Shown: positions 42,484 through 54,440, counted from the first letter of the stretch. The stretch is 64,000 nt of DNA from Favolaschia claudopus (GCA_037176885.1 JAWWNJ010000123.1:558001-622000); one strand, 5' to 3'. Notes: a model not told the origin generated them from the sequence alone. A program made the numbers and translations.

Positions 42484-43643
42484 TTACTTCCTTCCTCGAC
42501 GAGATTTGACCTGCTGTGACGTAGTGGCGGCTTTCGGTCTTTTCTCGAAAGCTTTCACCAAGACTGGGGCATCCCTGGGTAGTATTGGTGAGGGATTTAA
42601 CTGATGCCAAGCACTGAAGTAGCTTACACGTCAGCCTCAGGCACCCAACTGTTGTGTGCCTTGCTATAACCCTTCCATTTGACAAGATAACTCAATTCCT
42701 GGGGGTGGTGTTGAGAGTTTTGTATGTAATCAGGCAGCAGAAATGATTGCACTTGTTGCGAACGGCCCCGTTTTGATTTCAGGATCTCTTCAATTTCGTA
42801 GGCATCTTTTCCAGTGTCATCCTGCTCTCTGACAACATCCGTTAGCAGACGGCTGACTCTTGGAAGATGCAGCCAACCTGGGTGTGACTGCTACTGTTGA
42901 GCGCCGTGTGCGCTTGCGCATAGAGGACTAATTTTACTCCACATCAAACGGCCTTGGAAATAGCTTGTAAGACTTACGGCTGGGAGGGGTCCGAGCTGGC
43001 GGCGAGTGGAAGAAGAATCACTGGCGTCACCCGCAAGCTGGGGATGATAAGCCTGAGTTGTCGCAATACAGTGAGAAGCTTACTTGGTCAACTTCATCCT
43101 CGGATTTTCCCTAACCAGTCTAGTTTAGTAGCGTCAGGTAGAGCCACGACATGCTTACTTCCGCATTTGCAGGAGCTTCGACGCCGCTTGCAAGCTGAAG
43201 ATCATGATTTAGTGGGTCATGCAGCTGTGTAAGTTGGCATTACTTTGTCGGTATCCTGTTCAAAGTGAATAGCATAAGCTTGTTGAACCATGAAAGATAT
43301 TTCCGAGTACATCAGCTGCCGAAGTTTCTGTGCGAGCCGCAATGGGCTCAGGAACATTGGAAGCCTGATCAGCTGCCTGGACAAAATTCGAGTGATAATT
43401 TGTCAGGAAAGTGTGATAGCTGTTTACCGAATCCGGCGCCGATACTGTCTGATGATTAAGTGTGTCAGCAACCGAAGGGTATTCAGAGGAAACACCTGCT
43501 TTCGAAGGGCGCCCACGCTTGCGTTTAACCCCAGGCTGAGCTAGGATAACGATATTGAAAGTCAATCATTGGCGCACACCCGCCTACTTACCATTACCGC
43601 CGTCACCGGCGGGCATATCTTCTTGAGAATGTTCGGAGGACAT
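42484..43643 (-). CDS. Chromodomain protein with N-terminal AT-hook
   Basis: An intron-rich host gene, reconstructed by chaining exons in one frame. The exons are 43643-43592 (MSSEHSQEDMPAGDGGN), 43540-43428, 43376-43311, 43255-43244, 43194-43159, 43110-43084, 43052-42978, 42887-42628 and 42574-42484. The AT-hook KRKRGRPSKAG lies near residue 22. The chromodomain (from DAYEIEEILKSKRGR through LSYLVKWKGYSKAHNSWVPE to ADVDAPVLVKAF) has the aromatic-cage style Tyr/Trp/Trp residues and is split by one intron after the ADV codon run. The tail is basic and ends SRRGRK. The product is about 240-260 residues. Such proteins read methylated histone H3 and bind AT-rich DNA in the nucleus. Most introns are 48-90 bases with good sites; one is only 31 bases and the second is optional because it is a multiple of three, so those borders are uncertain. 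No frameshift or stop is needed, unlike all nearby transposon genes. Confidence 0.75.
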
Positions 43644-44400
43644 CAGTAAAAGCAAGGCTACAGGATCCTTGAGTCGCAGTCGGCGGCACGTCGCCAGGTC
43701 ACGTGCCTCGACGGGCGATGGAATTTGACGGGCTGATGAGAAGTGAAAGCCGATACGCCCCACTTCCCCCACCAGTCCCTCACTCAGCTCCCATACACTG
43801 AGTCGGAAATAATATCGGATCACCGGGTTCTAAAACTTTGGGCCGTTACTGAGGCTGAAGTGTGAGAGGAGTTTCTAAAGTAGATAGTGTATGAAGTACC
43901 TTACCATGTACCCTTTCTACACATAAAAGCTTGAGGTCTCATTCGGCGGTGTTGTGGCAAGAGAGTGTGATCATCGCGCACACGTGATCCAATTGTTTTT
44001 CCCTGTTTGACAGCTGTCACATTCACTGCGTTTTAAGCAGATCTGGTCAGAGTCAGTAGAGGTCTCGCAGGTTATGTATCTAGCCAGACCTAGAGTTAGA
44101 ATATAGCTGTACCACTTAGCTAGACCCTTTGCGAGCTGTGTCCAAGTGAAATTGGAAGACCTAGCTTTGGCGTCTGCCGAAGTCAGCTTGATTACGTCTG
44201 GCTAGGTTTGTCCAGGTTAGTTTCCGAGGCCTTGGCCGACGTCATTCTACTTCTCCGCCCTCGCACCAACTTCCCCAGATTCTGGCTCGGATGGATTTAG
44301 GCTCTACCTCTCACGATGGAGTTCGTGCAAACCCATGTTATTTGAATGAGCACAAATTAAAACTGTTATACGCAGAATCCTCGCACCACCGATCGCCAAA
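43644..44400. other. Upstream region of the chromodomain gene; otherwise no gene seen
   Basis: No motif was recognised. It may include the promoter of the chromodomain gene and the left end of the EnSpm-like element, but no CACTA-type terminus could be fixed. Confidence 0.4.
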
Positions 44401-44403
44401 ACA

Positions 44404-47111
44404 CAAAACGCGAGCGTGAGCGCAAGTTGCGGGAGCGCCAAGCTCCATCCGGGCAGACTGTCTCAATTGGAACATTCATGGCCAAAAAACGGAAGGCTGA
44501 AGCCTCGACATCCAATACTCTCCCCAATATGCCGGGCTCCTTTCCAGTGCAAGAAGATGTGGAGATGGATGTCGACGTTTACATGCCTGATGCTCAGCTA
44601 AATCAGCCTCCGTTCCCTGCTTCTTCGGCGTCTGCTGAGACTTCTCCGCCTCAAAGTGGAGGAGGAGCGGCATCGTGTCCAGACATTCCAACAAATACCT
44701 CCATTGTCGATCCCAGCATTTCTACTACCGCTGAATCTGAAGCTATCGCACGTCCACGGGAATCAGAAGCTGAGGAGTCACCCTTCTGGTTCTGGCAGAT
44801 AATACTCTTCTTGACTGCGTGGCTACATCTGCACTACCACCTCCCTCATCGCGCTTGTGCTCTCCTCTTGAAAATTCTCCGAAATATCTTCATCACCCTC
44901 CGACACATTCCTTCCGACAATAATGTTCCCATCACACTCGCTACAGCATTCAAAAATTAGGTCTCAACGAAGAGTTCGAAATTCGTGCCATATGCCCCAG
45001 CTGTCGTCGCGCATACCCGGAAAACTCCTCCCCGGATCTTCAGTGCTCCCATTGCGACATCCCACTTTTCAAAGATCCGCCCGCCCGAACTACTGCCCCT
45101 TCGTTGTTGGATTCAACTCGACCAAAACCCGATTCCAAACCTCGACCTGTTCTGCAAGGCCCCTACCTGCCGCTGTCGACTCAGCTTGTTGAATTTTTGA
45201 ATCGAGAAGGGAACGAGGCTGCTTGCGAATCGTACTTGACGCGCAAACGAGTACCTGGGAAGATGTCGGACATTCAAGACGGCGAAATATGTCAAACTTT
45301 GAAAGGTCCAGATGGCCGCAAATTCTTTGATACGGCCGCTGATCGCCCCAACCCCGACGAGCTTCGAATTGGCTTGTGTTTCGGAGAAGATGGGCAAGTG
45401 CAAGTTCAAGGAAGATATCGGTAGCTAATGCGCATCTTGGATTTTCATTTACCCGAACCAACGATGCCGGAACTCATTCAACCGGTGCAGCCTCTTTCTG
45501 CGTCACGGGCCTTCCAGCGCACAAAAGGTGAGTTATGTTGCACTGTTGGGCGAGATTGTATGACTTACTACGCCATATGTAGATATCGTCCCAGAAATTT
45601 GCTATTGACTCACTTAGGTCCCGGCCCTCATGAAGAGACATGCGACCAGTTTCAGAGAACCATGGCATCAACCGTAACTGAGCTACTAATGTTATATGAC
45701 AAGGGGATAGTGGCCGAGACCCCAAAGTTTCCCAACGGTAAGTCTGTTGAAATAGGAAACCTCATTTTGACTGACTTAAAACATCTCGAGGACGTCGCAT
45801 ACGAGTTATTCTTATCTACGTCTGTTGTGATCACCCGGCAATGTGCAAAGTCGGGGGATTTTCCGACCATAAGTCCAACAAATTCCCTTGCACCCGCTGC
45901 AAGATCACGCACAAGGATATTCAGACGCCGGCAGGTGTCAAAGTAGACGGTATCGTTTCCAAATATGTGTTTCATTCCACTAAACATTGATTACGTGCAG
46001 CATTTCCGAAGCGGGAGAACCAAGAGCATCGAAAACATTCCGAAGAATATTCAGCAATCAACGAGGACAATAAGAACGCGCGCAATGGCACACGATATTT
46101 TAAACTCTCTCGTTTGCCATACTTTGATCCCATTCGGCAGATCATCATCGACCCAATGCACTGTATTTTTCTTGGTACGTTTTCGTACTGCGATAGGGGC
46201 CCACTAAACATGTGTACTAGGTATCACTAAAACACAATGGCTTGATGGCTGGATCCGAGATCCTGCCGCTTTGCGCAAACGTACCGAAAAAACAACTCGC
46301 GAGATAGATCAAATTCACGATTATTTAAAAGCAGCATGTGTGCTTCCCGTAGTGTTATATTAATGGCTAACGACTCTTAGATGGAGATGCCTTCGTGGGT
46401 AGCGAGGCTCCCAAACCAGGTCGGCTATGCATCCGGCGGCAATTTGACATCCGACGAATGGAAGGGTATGCTCCTCTTAATCTGCCCCCTCCTTGTGAGT
46501 CTTTCTGTGTTCCGTTGCTTTAACTGACAGTGTCCACCAGCTACCGCATATATGGGCTGAATGGTACCCTCTTGCCCTTGCAGATTACGAACGGTCAGTG
46601 AAACTATGGAACAAGAAAGAGAAGGCACGAAAGAATCGCATTACAAACAAGACAGCGACCAAGGCTGACAAGAAGGAGACACCTGCGCCCAAACCTATCC
46701 GGATGTTCGAGGATGATCCTGATTTTTTCTTGAAATTCGCAGCGTGCTGCAAGATTATACTGGCCGGTACAATTGACATCAATTCCTTACCTCGTGCACA
46801 ACAGCTGCTGGAAGACTATCTTGCCGGATTTTTAAAAGTACGTCCTCTGTACATTGCTCGACTCTTCGTATTTGATGTGATACCAGAATCACCCGACCCT
46901 TGTGAAGCCTAATTTTCACTACGTCACTCACATCTTCCAAATCATCCGCGACTTTGGACCCGTCTACGGCTTTTGGACTTTCTTGTTCGAGAGACTCAAC
47001 AAGCTTCTTAAGAGTTACGATACTAACAACCATGGTGACGGTGAGCTGGAGGTCACATTCTTCCGGGAGTTTCACCGCGATGCGAACTTGCGCGAACTTG
47101 TGAGTCCTTAA
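44404..47111 (+). pseudogene. EnSpm/CACTA-like (TNP2-type) transposase, decayed
   Basis: The N-terminal part reads RERQAPSGQTVSIGTFMAKK, followed by an acidic region and a hydrophobic block (FWQIILFLTAWLHLHYHLPH). A frameshift at about 44957 leads to IRAICPSCRRAYPENSSPDL with C..C...C..C zinc-ligand spacing, then VPGKMSDIQDGEICQTLKG and NPDELRIGLCFGEDG (to 45424, frameshift). Further exons give NLLLTHLGPGPHEETCDQFQ, DKGIVAETPKFPNGK, FKLSRLPYFDPIRQ, the IIDPMHCIFLG box, TQWLDGWIRDPAALRKRTEK, MEMPSWVARLPNQVGYASGG and KPIRMFEDDPDFFLKFAACC. It ends with HYVTHIFQIIRDFGPVYGFW and NKLLKSYDTNNHGDGELEVT (to 47100). Short introns interrupt the later part. These are the ordered blocks of the TNP2-like transposases common in mushrooms. 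The end after RELVSP is truncated. Confidence 0.88.
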
Positions 47112-47324
47112 ACTGCAGGCTTTATCATATTAATCTATGTGCAAAGCTTGAACGACTCGGCAAGAAAGAAGCTGTCGAGGGTTTGACTCCGGCAGAACAG
47201 TGCACCGCTCGCCGCGGAGGCCCACTGCGTGGAGCCAGGGATTATTTTAAAGCGTCGGGGCGGTATTTTCATGCCAATTCCGTGCTATTGATTCAAATCA
47301 AATGTATTGATGTGCCGGAATGCC

Positions 47325-47425
47325 GAGTCCCACTGTTGAAGCTCAAATCTCCTCATCCGAGCTTCCGAGTCCCACTGTAGGGCTTTTTCCGAGCTTTTCC
47401 CGAGTCCCACTCACACCCTTTTCGT
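47325..47425 (+). repeat. Three CCGAGTCCCACT-type motifs
   Basis: CCGAGTCCCACTGT, CCGAGTCCCACTGT and CCCGAGTCCCACTCA occur at about 40-base spacing downstream of the EnSpm-like relic. CACTA-family elements carry subterminal repeats of this kind and end in CACT; that this is the element's right end is inference. Confidence 0.4.
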
Positions 47426-48055
47426 CATTCCTCGTCTATTTGGGAGCCCCAACTTTCCCGGCGAGTCCCGGCAACTCCTTAACATCAGTTGATCGAAGTG
47501 ATCTGCCGGCTTTCGGCACCTATGCATATCTAGCATTTATTATTGACAACGGCTTTCGAGATGACCTAGGTTCCAGTGTAAATTCACCTTTTACTTTGTA
47601 CCTGCTTTGAAATTTGACTACTTTCGCTCCTTCTTCCTCTCAGAATTCCACACAGGCTAATTGATTCGTGCCGAATTTACTCAAGTTCCCAACCAAATTT
47701 TCCGCAACCGAGAGCGTGAAGGGATGCAGTACTGTACAGTATCGAGTCATTCTAATTTCTAGGACACTTTTTCTTTGACTTGACGATTTTTACTCTGAAT
47801 GCCACGGCACAGTTGTCAGTTGTACAAACAAAAATCGATGCCGGCAATCCCGCTCTCCGGCATGACCGGCACCGTTTTGCCTACATTCACAAGCTTGAAA
47901 TCTTTGAACCTGGATTTATTATTCAGCTTGCTAGCAGGCTGTCAGACTTCCCAATCCCAAACTTCCGCCCCATCAATTCATCGAGTGGTCTCTGAGGTGC
48001 AGCGGCAGGATCTCGGCAGCGCAACATCATTGTTCTCAATGTTCTGAAATTGTGA

Positions 48056-48131
48056 CTCTTATTTGGGAACCCCGCTCAAAACTTGGGGCTCCCAAAGAAG
48101 CCCCAGGAGTTTGGGGTTCCCAAATAGAATT
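48056..48131. repeat. Strong hairpin (TATTTGGGAACCCC arms)
   Basis: TATTTGGGAACCCC at about 48061 and GGGGTTCCCAAATA ending about 48126 are perfect inverted repeats. An inner pair, TTGGGGCTCCC with GCCCCAGGAG, lies inside. About 75 bases in total; possibly a very short MITE. Confidence 0.75.
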
Positions 48132-49275
48132 ATCCAATGAAGCAGTGTACAGGCTGCACAGTAACAATTTCCAACTTAAGTATCTGGCTTGTCACGAAGT
48201 TCGGTCCGCTATCATACTATGTAGGTACGGCAATGCCAGGCTTCTGAGCTTTCTTCGGCGCGCTTGTCGTCAACGCATGCAACCAAGGACCATCGCTATT
48301 GGCACGTTGTGCGATCTACACGAAACACTAGATATATAGCGCGCTGATACCATACAATGAAACTGTGTTGTAGTCTGTTCATATAGAACATATACGACCT
48401 TCTGTGGCACGGACAGTCCTGAACACAACACAGTAGTCTGGTCATGGAAATGACTTCCTCAAAGACTGTTTACGCTTTGGACTTGTTGGCAAACCCAGCG
48501 GGCCGACACCTTTCCTGGCCTTTCTGGGGATTGTAGCGTGCTTTGCGCGGCGTCCTCGACATCCTTGACGTCGCGAAAGGGGTCCTAGAGAAGGCTCTTG
48601 GAGGTAGAAAGCATACGAAAGGGCGCCTGAAAGGCTGAAAGTCGCGTCGAAAAATCTTCGGCCGAAAACAAAGCGTGGACTTGTTGGCAACCGTACTTGT
48701 CGCTCACAGGATTTCCGGCGGAATTCCCAGGACTGTCGAAGAATTCCCGCAACTCGTGAACGAGGATTATTTCCGTCTTTCTGTATTCCTTCTGTGCCAA
48801 TACCATGTAAAAGTGTATAAGATTTGCTTGAGTCGCCGAAATCCAGTGGGCTAGCAGCCAGGAGGGAGGGTACACGATAGCCTATGGCAGAATCTTGCCT
48901 GCTTCTGTTCACGGAACTGTCAGATTGTCATCTCGATCACCGGTGATTTTCGCTTAGAGGGTTGCCGGCAATCGACCAGGTTTACAATTCATTTCGTAAA
49001 TCTTGCCAAATAAAGCTACTTATGCAGACGAACCAAATGGTTGGTGGCTGTCCACTCTGCTCCCATTTCAGGAAGTCAAGCACAAACGGCGCAACGACCT
49101 TAACACGACCCCAGTCCAGGGATACTTGGCCAGCACATATCGTGAAAATCATTGATAGCATCCCAATAACTGAAAATTTTGGGAGACTTCATTAGGAGGG
49201 CAGAGTAGAGATGAATAAATTCAAGAGGGTGACATTTTCAAATGCAGTCCATGATTAAATCGGAGTCAGAATACA
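48132..49275. other. No recognisable gene
   Basis: Includes a 35-base piece of the dispersed repeat near 48187. Two overlapping minus-strand open frames (48442-48912 and 48585-48875) have no motif. The Helitron 3' terminus should lie in this stretch if the helicase is native to it, but a hairpin-plus-CTRR end could not be identified with confidence. Confidence 0.4.
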
Positions 49276-49279
49276 TTAG

Positions 49280-50565
49280 CTAGTCAAGTAATACCTCTGG
49301 ATAGACTACATTTACAGTTTCATCAGCTAAAGCATTATCAGGCAAAAGTACTCTTATCCGCTGCTCCGATGTTGCCCGGGAAAGTGCGACATACAGCTGT
49401 CCATGCGAGAACACGGGAACGCGAAGATCGAGGCCAACGAACTTGACCGATTGACCTTGCGACTTGTTGATGGTCAAGGCAAAAGCGAGACGCAGGGGAA
49501 ATTGACCTCGTGTGAATTTGAAAGTTAAATCGGCAGAGTTGGTGGGGGAAAGTGAAATGCGGGGAAGAAAAGCAATGTCACCATCATTGTCACCACCGAC
49601 TAAACGAACTTCGAGAACACGATCTGACATGCGGAGAAGGACCATCCGAGTGCCGTTGCAAAGAGGTTACGAAGCCTTTAGCAGGTGCCAGGTTACGAAG
49701 GAGAATCAGTGGACAACCGATCTTGAGGTTGAGCTCTCCGGGAGGTAGGCTGGCGGCGTTGAGTGAGCGCAGAAATTCTACAGGAAGCTGGCGCTCATCG
49801 AAGTTGTCGTCACCATCAGCGCCTGCTTCCTCGATAACTTTGTCGGCACTGAAATAGATCCTCGATTCACCCGCCATCTTTTCGAGGATTTCGGAGTTGA
49901 CATCGTTGACGTCGGCATTTCTGGGAGCGAGGATCATGCGATTGAGAAAATAGTCTGGAGGAGGAGGAGGGTTTGAGTCGACATTGGGGTAGGTGAAGCT
50001 GACCATGTGAACAGCAGTGTTACAGCACATCCCATCCCGCAGCGAAATGTTACCCTCAGGAGAGATGTTTCGCCCATGCCCGACATCGAGGAGCCATGAG
50101 GCAAAGTCACGCTGGTTCTGCCCCCCAGACTCCAATCGCATATTCTGCCGAAGATGGAGAACTTCGATATTCTGCCAAATATGAGAAGGTTGAATAGAGG
50201 CTCCAACGATTTTCTCCCTAGAGCCACGAACAACGACGGGAAGAATCTGCTGGAAGTCCCCGCCAAATACGACTGTAACACCACCAAAGGGACGTTGGTC
50301 ATTACGCAGGTCTCGGAGCGTACGATCAACTGCTTCCAACGCAAAGCGGTCCTGCATACCTACTTCATCCCAGAGGATGAGCACCACATGTCGCAGGAGG
50401 TCTGCGCGTTGACTGTTCTTTGGGATGTTGCAAAACGACTCGGCATTAATTCCCTCGACTGGAATCTTTGAGCATGGAATGAGACGTTCGCCCACCCGGG
50501 AGCAGTAAGGCAGAGATTCCCGATGAAGCGACGCAAAGAACAAGGTTTTGCCTACGATGCCGGCG
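49280..50565 (-). pseudogene. Helitron PIF1-like helicase, C-terminal half
   Basis: The minus-strand reading starts at IVGKT (a Walker A remnant), then RTSHSM and IPVEGINAESFCNIPKNSQR. It continues with LILWDEVGMQDRFALEAVDR (Walker B, DE), FGGVTVVFGGDFQQILPVV, LHLRQNMRLES and LNRMILAPRNADVNDVNSE. It ends with [20 protein letters not shown] and [20 protein letters not shown], then VVYPEVLLD and a stop at 49280, the usual Helitron helicase ending. Defects are a deletion of residues after the Walker A lysine with a frameshift before IPVEG (about 50465), and a frameshift near 49660 after LAPAKG. The Rep (HUH) domain is absent: upstream the frame continues instead into the SDR exons at 50627-51037. 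Confidence 0.88.
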
Positions 50566-51037
50566 CTGGACGCAGCATTGTGTCAGTAGATAGCTCACAG
50601 GACGGATAGTTCAAAAAATCGCGTACTTGTTGATCAGCACATCTAGTCCGGTCAAATTCTTCTCCTTGAGGTACTTCTCGATAAAATCATGTACACTCTT
50701 GATCGACGCCGCATCGGTAACATCCAACTGCACCGGTACCACCTCCGATGAAGGATCGATCTCCGATGCGAATTTCGATTTACTCTCTTCAGCCGCGGCC
50801 AACCTGCGGGAACCTTACATTGGAAAATCAGGTCAGCCACAACCAGGATTCAGCCGATAAATAAGAGATCGCACCCATGAATACAAGAACGCCTTTCGTC
50901 TTGCCAAGCTGATGAACGGTATGATATCCCAAACCTACATACAATCTCAGTCGTTCTCATCGCCTCCGAACAAAACCCGATTTAGACGCACCTTGGTTGG
51001 CACCGGTGACGAGAATACTGCGAAGCGCGGACGCCAT
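50566..51037 (-). CDS. Short-chain dehydrogenase/reductase, 5' exons only, fused to Helitron helicase
   Basis: The exons are 51037-50992 (MASALRSILVTGANQ), 50934-50875 (GLGYHTVHQLGKTKGVLVFM), 50813-50627 (SRRLAAAEESKSKFASEIDP through LDVTDAASIKSVHDFIEKYL to TGLDVLINN) and the first bases of the next exon at 50565. Introns are 57, 61 and 61 bases with standard sites. The cofactor motif TGANQGLG (TGxxxGxG), the D of LDVTD and the NNAG motif at the exon 3/4 junction identify a classical SDR Rossmann half. The catalytic YxxxK half is missing: after NNAG the frame enters helicase sequence (IVGKT..) without a stop. Either Helitron sequence inserted here, or a Helitron captured the SDR exons. It lies divergent to the transcription factor gene starting about 51332, with about 295 bases between. 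Confidence 0.8.
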
Positions 51038-51331
51038 TGTCGAGTCAAGCAAAATCTGTGATGATGGAGGAAGGAGGAAAGAAACGGAGCCTCGATTGTA
51101 TATAGCTGCCTCCATGGCGTGGGATAGATTACTCATCTCGGTTAAACGGCTATTGGGGTTAGGACGCAGGATGTAGCTCAACCAAACCTGCGCGACCACT
51201 TACAAACAGGATTCATTATGAGGAGTGCATGGCTTTCGTTCATGAAAAGAACTAAAGCTTCATTCACTCTATCGCCGTGTTCGACTTCGTTCAAACTTCG
51301 TTTCGACTGCCTACAGTAATTCAACGAGTCA
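51038..51331. promoter_or_regulatory. Divergent intergenic region between SDR and Zn2Cys6 factor genes
   Basis: 294 bases lie between the SDR start codon (minus) and the first ATG of the factor gene (plus), so it probably contains both promoters. No specific box could be assigned. Shared regulation is possible but unproven. Confidence 0.35.
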
Positions 51332-51998
51332 GATGATTCGGCCGCCGCATACATCCAGCTCTCCAGGGAAATGCAGCCATAGCGTCGCAGAAGTGCACGA
51401 GGGTAAGTACGAAGCAGACCACCATCTCCTGCGGACGAAAATTGGCTTGAATGCAGCCATCCCTTGCGGTCACTTTGGTTGTGAGTGGGCTATATTCGCG
51501 ACGTATTGCGGCTGAGTGATCACTTTCCGTTTGTCCCACAGGCGTGTGCTGAATGTCAAAGGTTTTCCTAGTACTTGTTCTGTTTCATTTCCCAATCTTA
51601 ACCTCGTTTGAAGACAAAAATCAAACTGCGACAAGAAAATCCCCTGTACCTCGTGTGGTACGTTTCTACTGCTGCTGGAAAAGAAACTCTCATTCCAGTG
51701 CCACAGTACGAAGGGGATGCGATAGCATTTGCCCCACGGGTAACTTGAAGCCACCGTGTCGGTGCTTTCTGCTCATCCACTGCAAATATTTTCAGGCACA
51801 TTGCTCTCGATTGGGCGTGGCAAACGGTGAGTAATCCTTCCTGTCTCTACTTCGCGTGCGGAATGGTTTATAGTGACTACCCCAGCTCCATCATGTCACA
51901 CGTCCCAGAACTCAATTCCGCAATCATCGAAATGGGTCAGCGTATACGTGATCTTGAAAACGCCATCGCAAGTATGAAGGAATCCGAGAAATCGCACC
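51332..51998 (+). pseudogene. Zn2Cys6 transcription factor, N-terminal part (gene split by a 6.3-kb element)
   Basis: Short exons 51542-51561, 51614-51657, 51707-51739, 51796-51826 and 51886 onward chain in frame. They read ACAECQRQKSNCDKK, IPCTSCVRRGCDSICPTG and TLLSIGRGKR, then EMGQRIRDLENAIASMKESE. This is a fungal binuclear zinc cluster (C-x2-C-x6-C-x5-C-x2-C-x6-C type) followed by the usual coiled linker. Exons before 51542 are uncertain (an ATG at 51332 and an exon ending GTCACTTTGGTT are candidates). At 51998 the frame (..KESEKSH) is cut by the element at 51999. With the element and one target duplication removed it continues at 58297 as RDLWSNKISAP. The intact protein would bind DNA in the nucleus; this allele cannot make it unless the element is removed. 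Confidence 0.85.
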
Positions 51999-52165
51999 TA
52001 GTCTGTAACTTACCGCGCCACCGGCCCTAGGAGGGTCGCCTTATTATATAATCATCATATTGGGGAATTAGTTCCCACGCCCTCTTGGCTCATACCACGG
52101 CTGCGCCGCGCTGTACTCGCTATTCCTCTTGCTCTATCCGCGTCGGCTGGCCGAAATACACTTCT

Positions 52166-54440
52166 ATGGCATCTCTCAGTCGCTGGACAGGTACTCCCGG
52201 TCGCCAGACACTCCAAACTATCGTCAAGAAGCTCATCCCGCAATGGGCAAACGGCCTCTATTCTTATCAAGAAGATGTCGTCTTGCGCGTTCTGGACGGC
52301 CAAGACGTTCTCTGCTGTTTGAATACCGGCGGAGGGAAGTCCGCCATGTTTGCTGTTCCACTCATCGTGCTCAGGGAGATGACAAGAAATCCACACCTGT
52401 ACCCTCGTTTACGCACTCGGGCTCGACCGGTAGGAATCGTAATTACGCCTACAAAAGGACTTGCGGCGAATATAGTGCGTGTTTATATATGCTATATTGC
52501 TTAATCTAACCAAATCTAGGTTCTCGAGCTCCAAAAACTCGACGTACCTGCGTTCGCGTATTGTCACGAAACAATCACCGATTATCACAAGAAGGGCGAA
52601 AATCTCGTTAAGATTATTGCAGACTGCAAGACATATAGTCTCATATGCGTCGACCCAGAGCATCTCAGGGACGACTCTTGGCGCCGTATCACCGCTTCCG
52701 ACACCTTTCGTGCCAACGTTATTTTCGGATGCGTAGATGAGGCTCATCTAATCAACGAGTGGGGCGCTGAGTTCCGCCCGCTTTTCAAACATATAGGTGC
52801 TTTCTTCCGTGGCCGTCTTCCCTCCTCTGTTGCTATCATGGCTCTGTCTGCTACGATCCAACCGGGTGCCGAAACGGACAGCATTTGCCGAAGTCTAGGC
52901 TTTTCTGGCAACAGCTTCTATCACCTGCGATTATCGAACGACCGCCCTAATGTTCAATTCACCATTCAAACACTCGACCACGGTTTCAGTAGCGATGAAT
53001 TTCCTGAGCTTCTCGACTATCTGAATCAGAATCGCAAAACTGTCATTCACTGTCGGCGGATCGAGGATCTCCAGCGCTTATTCATGTACGCTTTCGACTC
53101 TCTACCTGCGGGACTGGATCGTTTGCGTCGCATCAAAACTTATCACTCGCTGCATTCCCTCGATATCAACACCGAAACTCTTCGCCTCTTGGACGAGGAT
53201 CCTATGTGCCAGGCTGTGTTTGCGACTGTAGCATTTACAAATGGGCTCAATGTTCGATCTCTCGTCGACAGTCTGGCATATAACTTCCCAAAAACTCTCA
53301 ACCTGAAGCTGCAGGAAGCCGGACGAGTTGGCAGAGATCCTGAAACAACAGCGCGCGCAGTTACGTTCCTTCAGCCGAGCGTTCTTAGCGACGCCGAGAA
53401 ACAGATTTCTGGTGCGTTTCGAGACCTTGGCATGAATCGAGCTGACAAATTTAGGTCGCGTTGATCCCCCGAAAATTTCTCGAAAGACCGGCAAGCCTGT
53501 TCGCGCGAAGAAGCCGAAACCGATCGAGCATTCAGCCGCCCTTGTTCTCAGTGAATCCAAGTGTTATATAGCGGCGATAAATCGAATCTATCAGAACCCT
53601 CCCCTCGAGACATCCGCCCTCGACTGTATATCTGCTAAGCGTCTACTCCCTTGTTCCCTGTGCGGCAAACGGAAGAAGATTAACATTGAATTCCCTTCTT
53701 CACCTCTACCGAGCGGCATGACTTTACCTCCATTCATCGCACTCGCCACCGCTCATTCCGCACCGCTCACCCCAGAAGAGAAAAAGCTGAAATTGTCGAA
53801 AAAGGAGCGCGAAGATGTCATGCTGGCTTTGGGAAAGTTCGCCGAGGATTTGCGTCGTGCAGAACAACACCATCCGGACAATCAACATCGTCCCAAATCC
53901 GCCTACTTCCCTTCTTCTCTGCGGGAGCACCTGGCTGCGAAACTCCTGTCGTTAGACTCGCTGTTCGACCTGCACGCTCTCCTGACTACGTGGAACTTCG
54001 CTTCAAGTTACGCAGGCTTGCTGTATGATCTTGTCGTCGAGCTTCAGGCAACAATTCGTTCGGATCGCGAGACTGCTCGGTTGGAGAAGAACGCGAAGCA
54101 GCGGGCTACTCGGTCATCGAAGAAGGCAAGGGAAATGTCGGAGGTGGATGAAATGGACACAGACCCGGATCTCAGTGATGTTGACGACCATCCGCGTTCT
54201 TCCCCCATCCCCCCACCGGCGAAACGCACCAAAACCGGTACAGGTAACGTTTTGAAGGAGGTCACCAACCGCAAGAAGGCGTCGAGTGGAGGGAAGCAAG
54301 CGTCGCGCGGCAAGACGAGTTCGACAGCGAAGGTTCAGGTCAATGTTGGAAAAGAGAGACAGACTCTGGCGGCAATCTCAGCAGGATTTGGTCCGGCTTA
54401 TCGAACGACTTCGGATCGTCGCAGGGCGAGAGCAGGATGA
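52166..54440 (+). CDS. RecQ-like DEAH-box DNA helicase of the element
   Basis: The exons are 52166-52474, 52520-53411 and 53455-54440, joined in frame by 45- and 43-base introns (728 residues). Motifs: Walker A LNTGGGKSAMFAVP (about residue 55), motif Ia ITPTKGLAANI, DEAH box IFGCVDEAHLINEWG, motif III ALSATIQ, motif V FATVAFTNGLNVRSL and motif VI LQEAGRVGRD. A cysteine cluster (SKCYI..., LDCISAKRLLPCSLC) sits where the RecQ zinc-binding domain is expected. The C-terminal third is basic and acidic low-complexity sequence (SKKAREMSEVDEMDTDPDLS, PPAKRTKTGTG). Superfamily 2 helicases of this type unwind DNA 3' to 5'. The catalytic motifs look intact. Similar helicases occur in subtelomeric TLH genes and are spread in mushroom genomes; here it is clearly cargo or machinery of a mobile element. 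The gene is convergent with the DUF6589 gene, 102 bases between stop codons. Confidence 0.9.

Noticed and set aside
47325..47425. Defined right terminus of the EnSpm-like element
   Set aside because: Subterminal-like motifs are present, but no matching left end or 2-3 bp duplication could be located, so no border was called.
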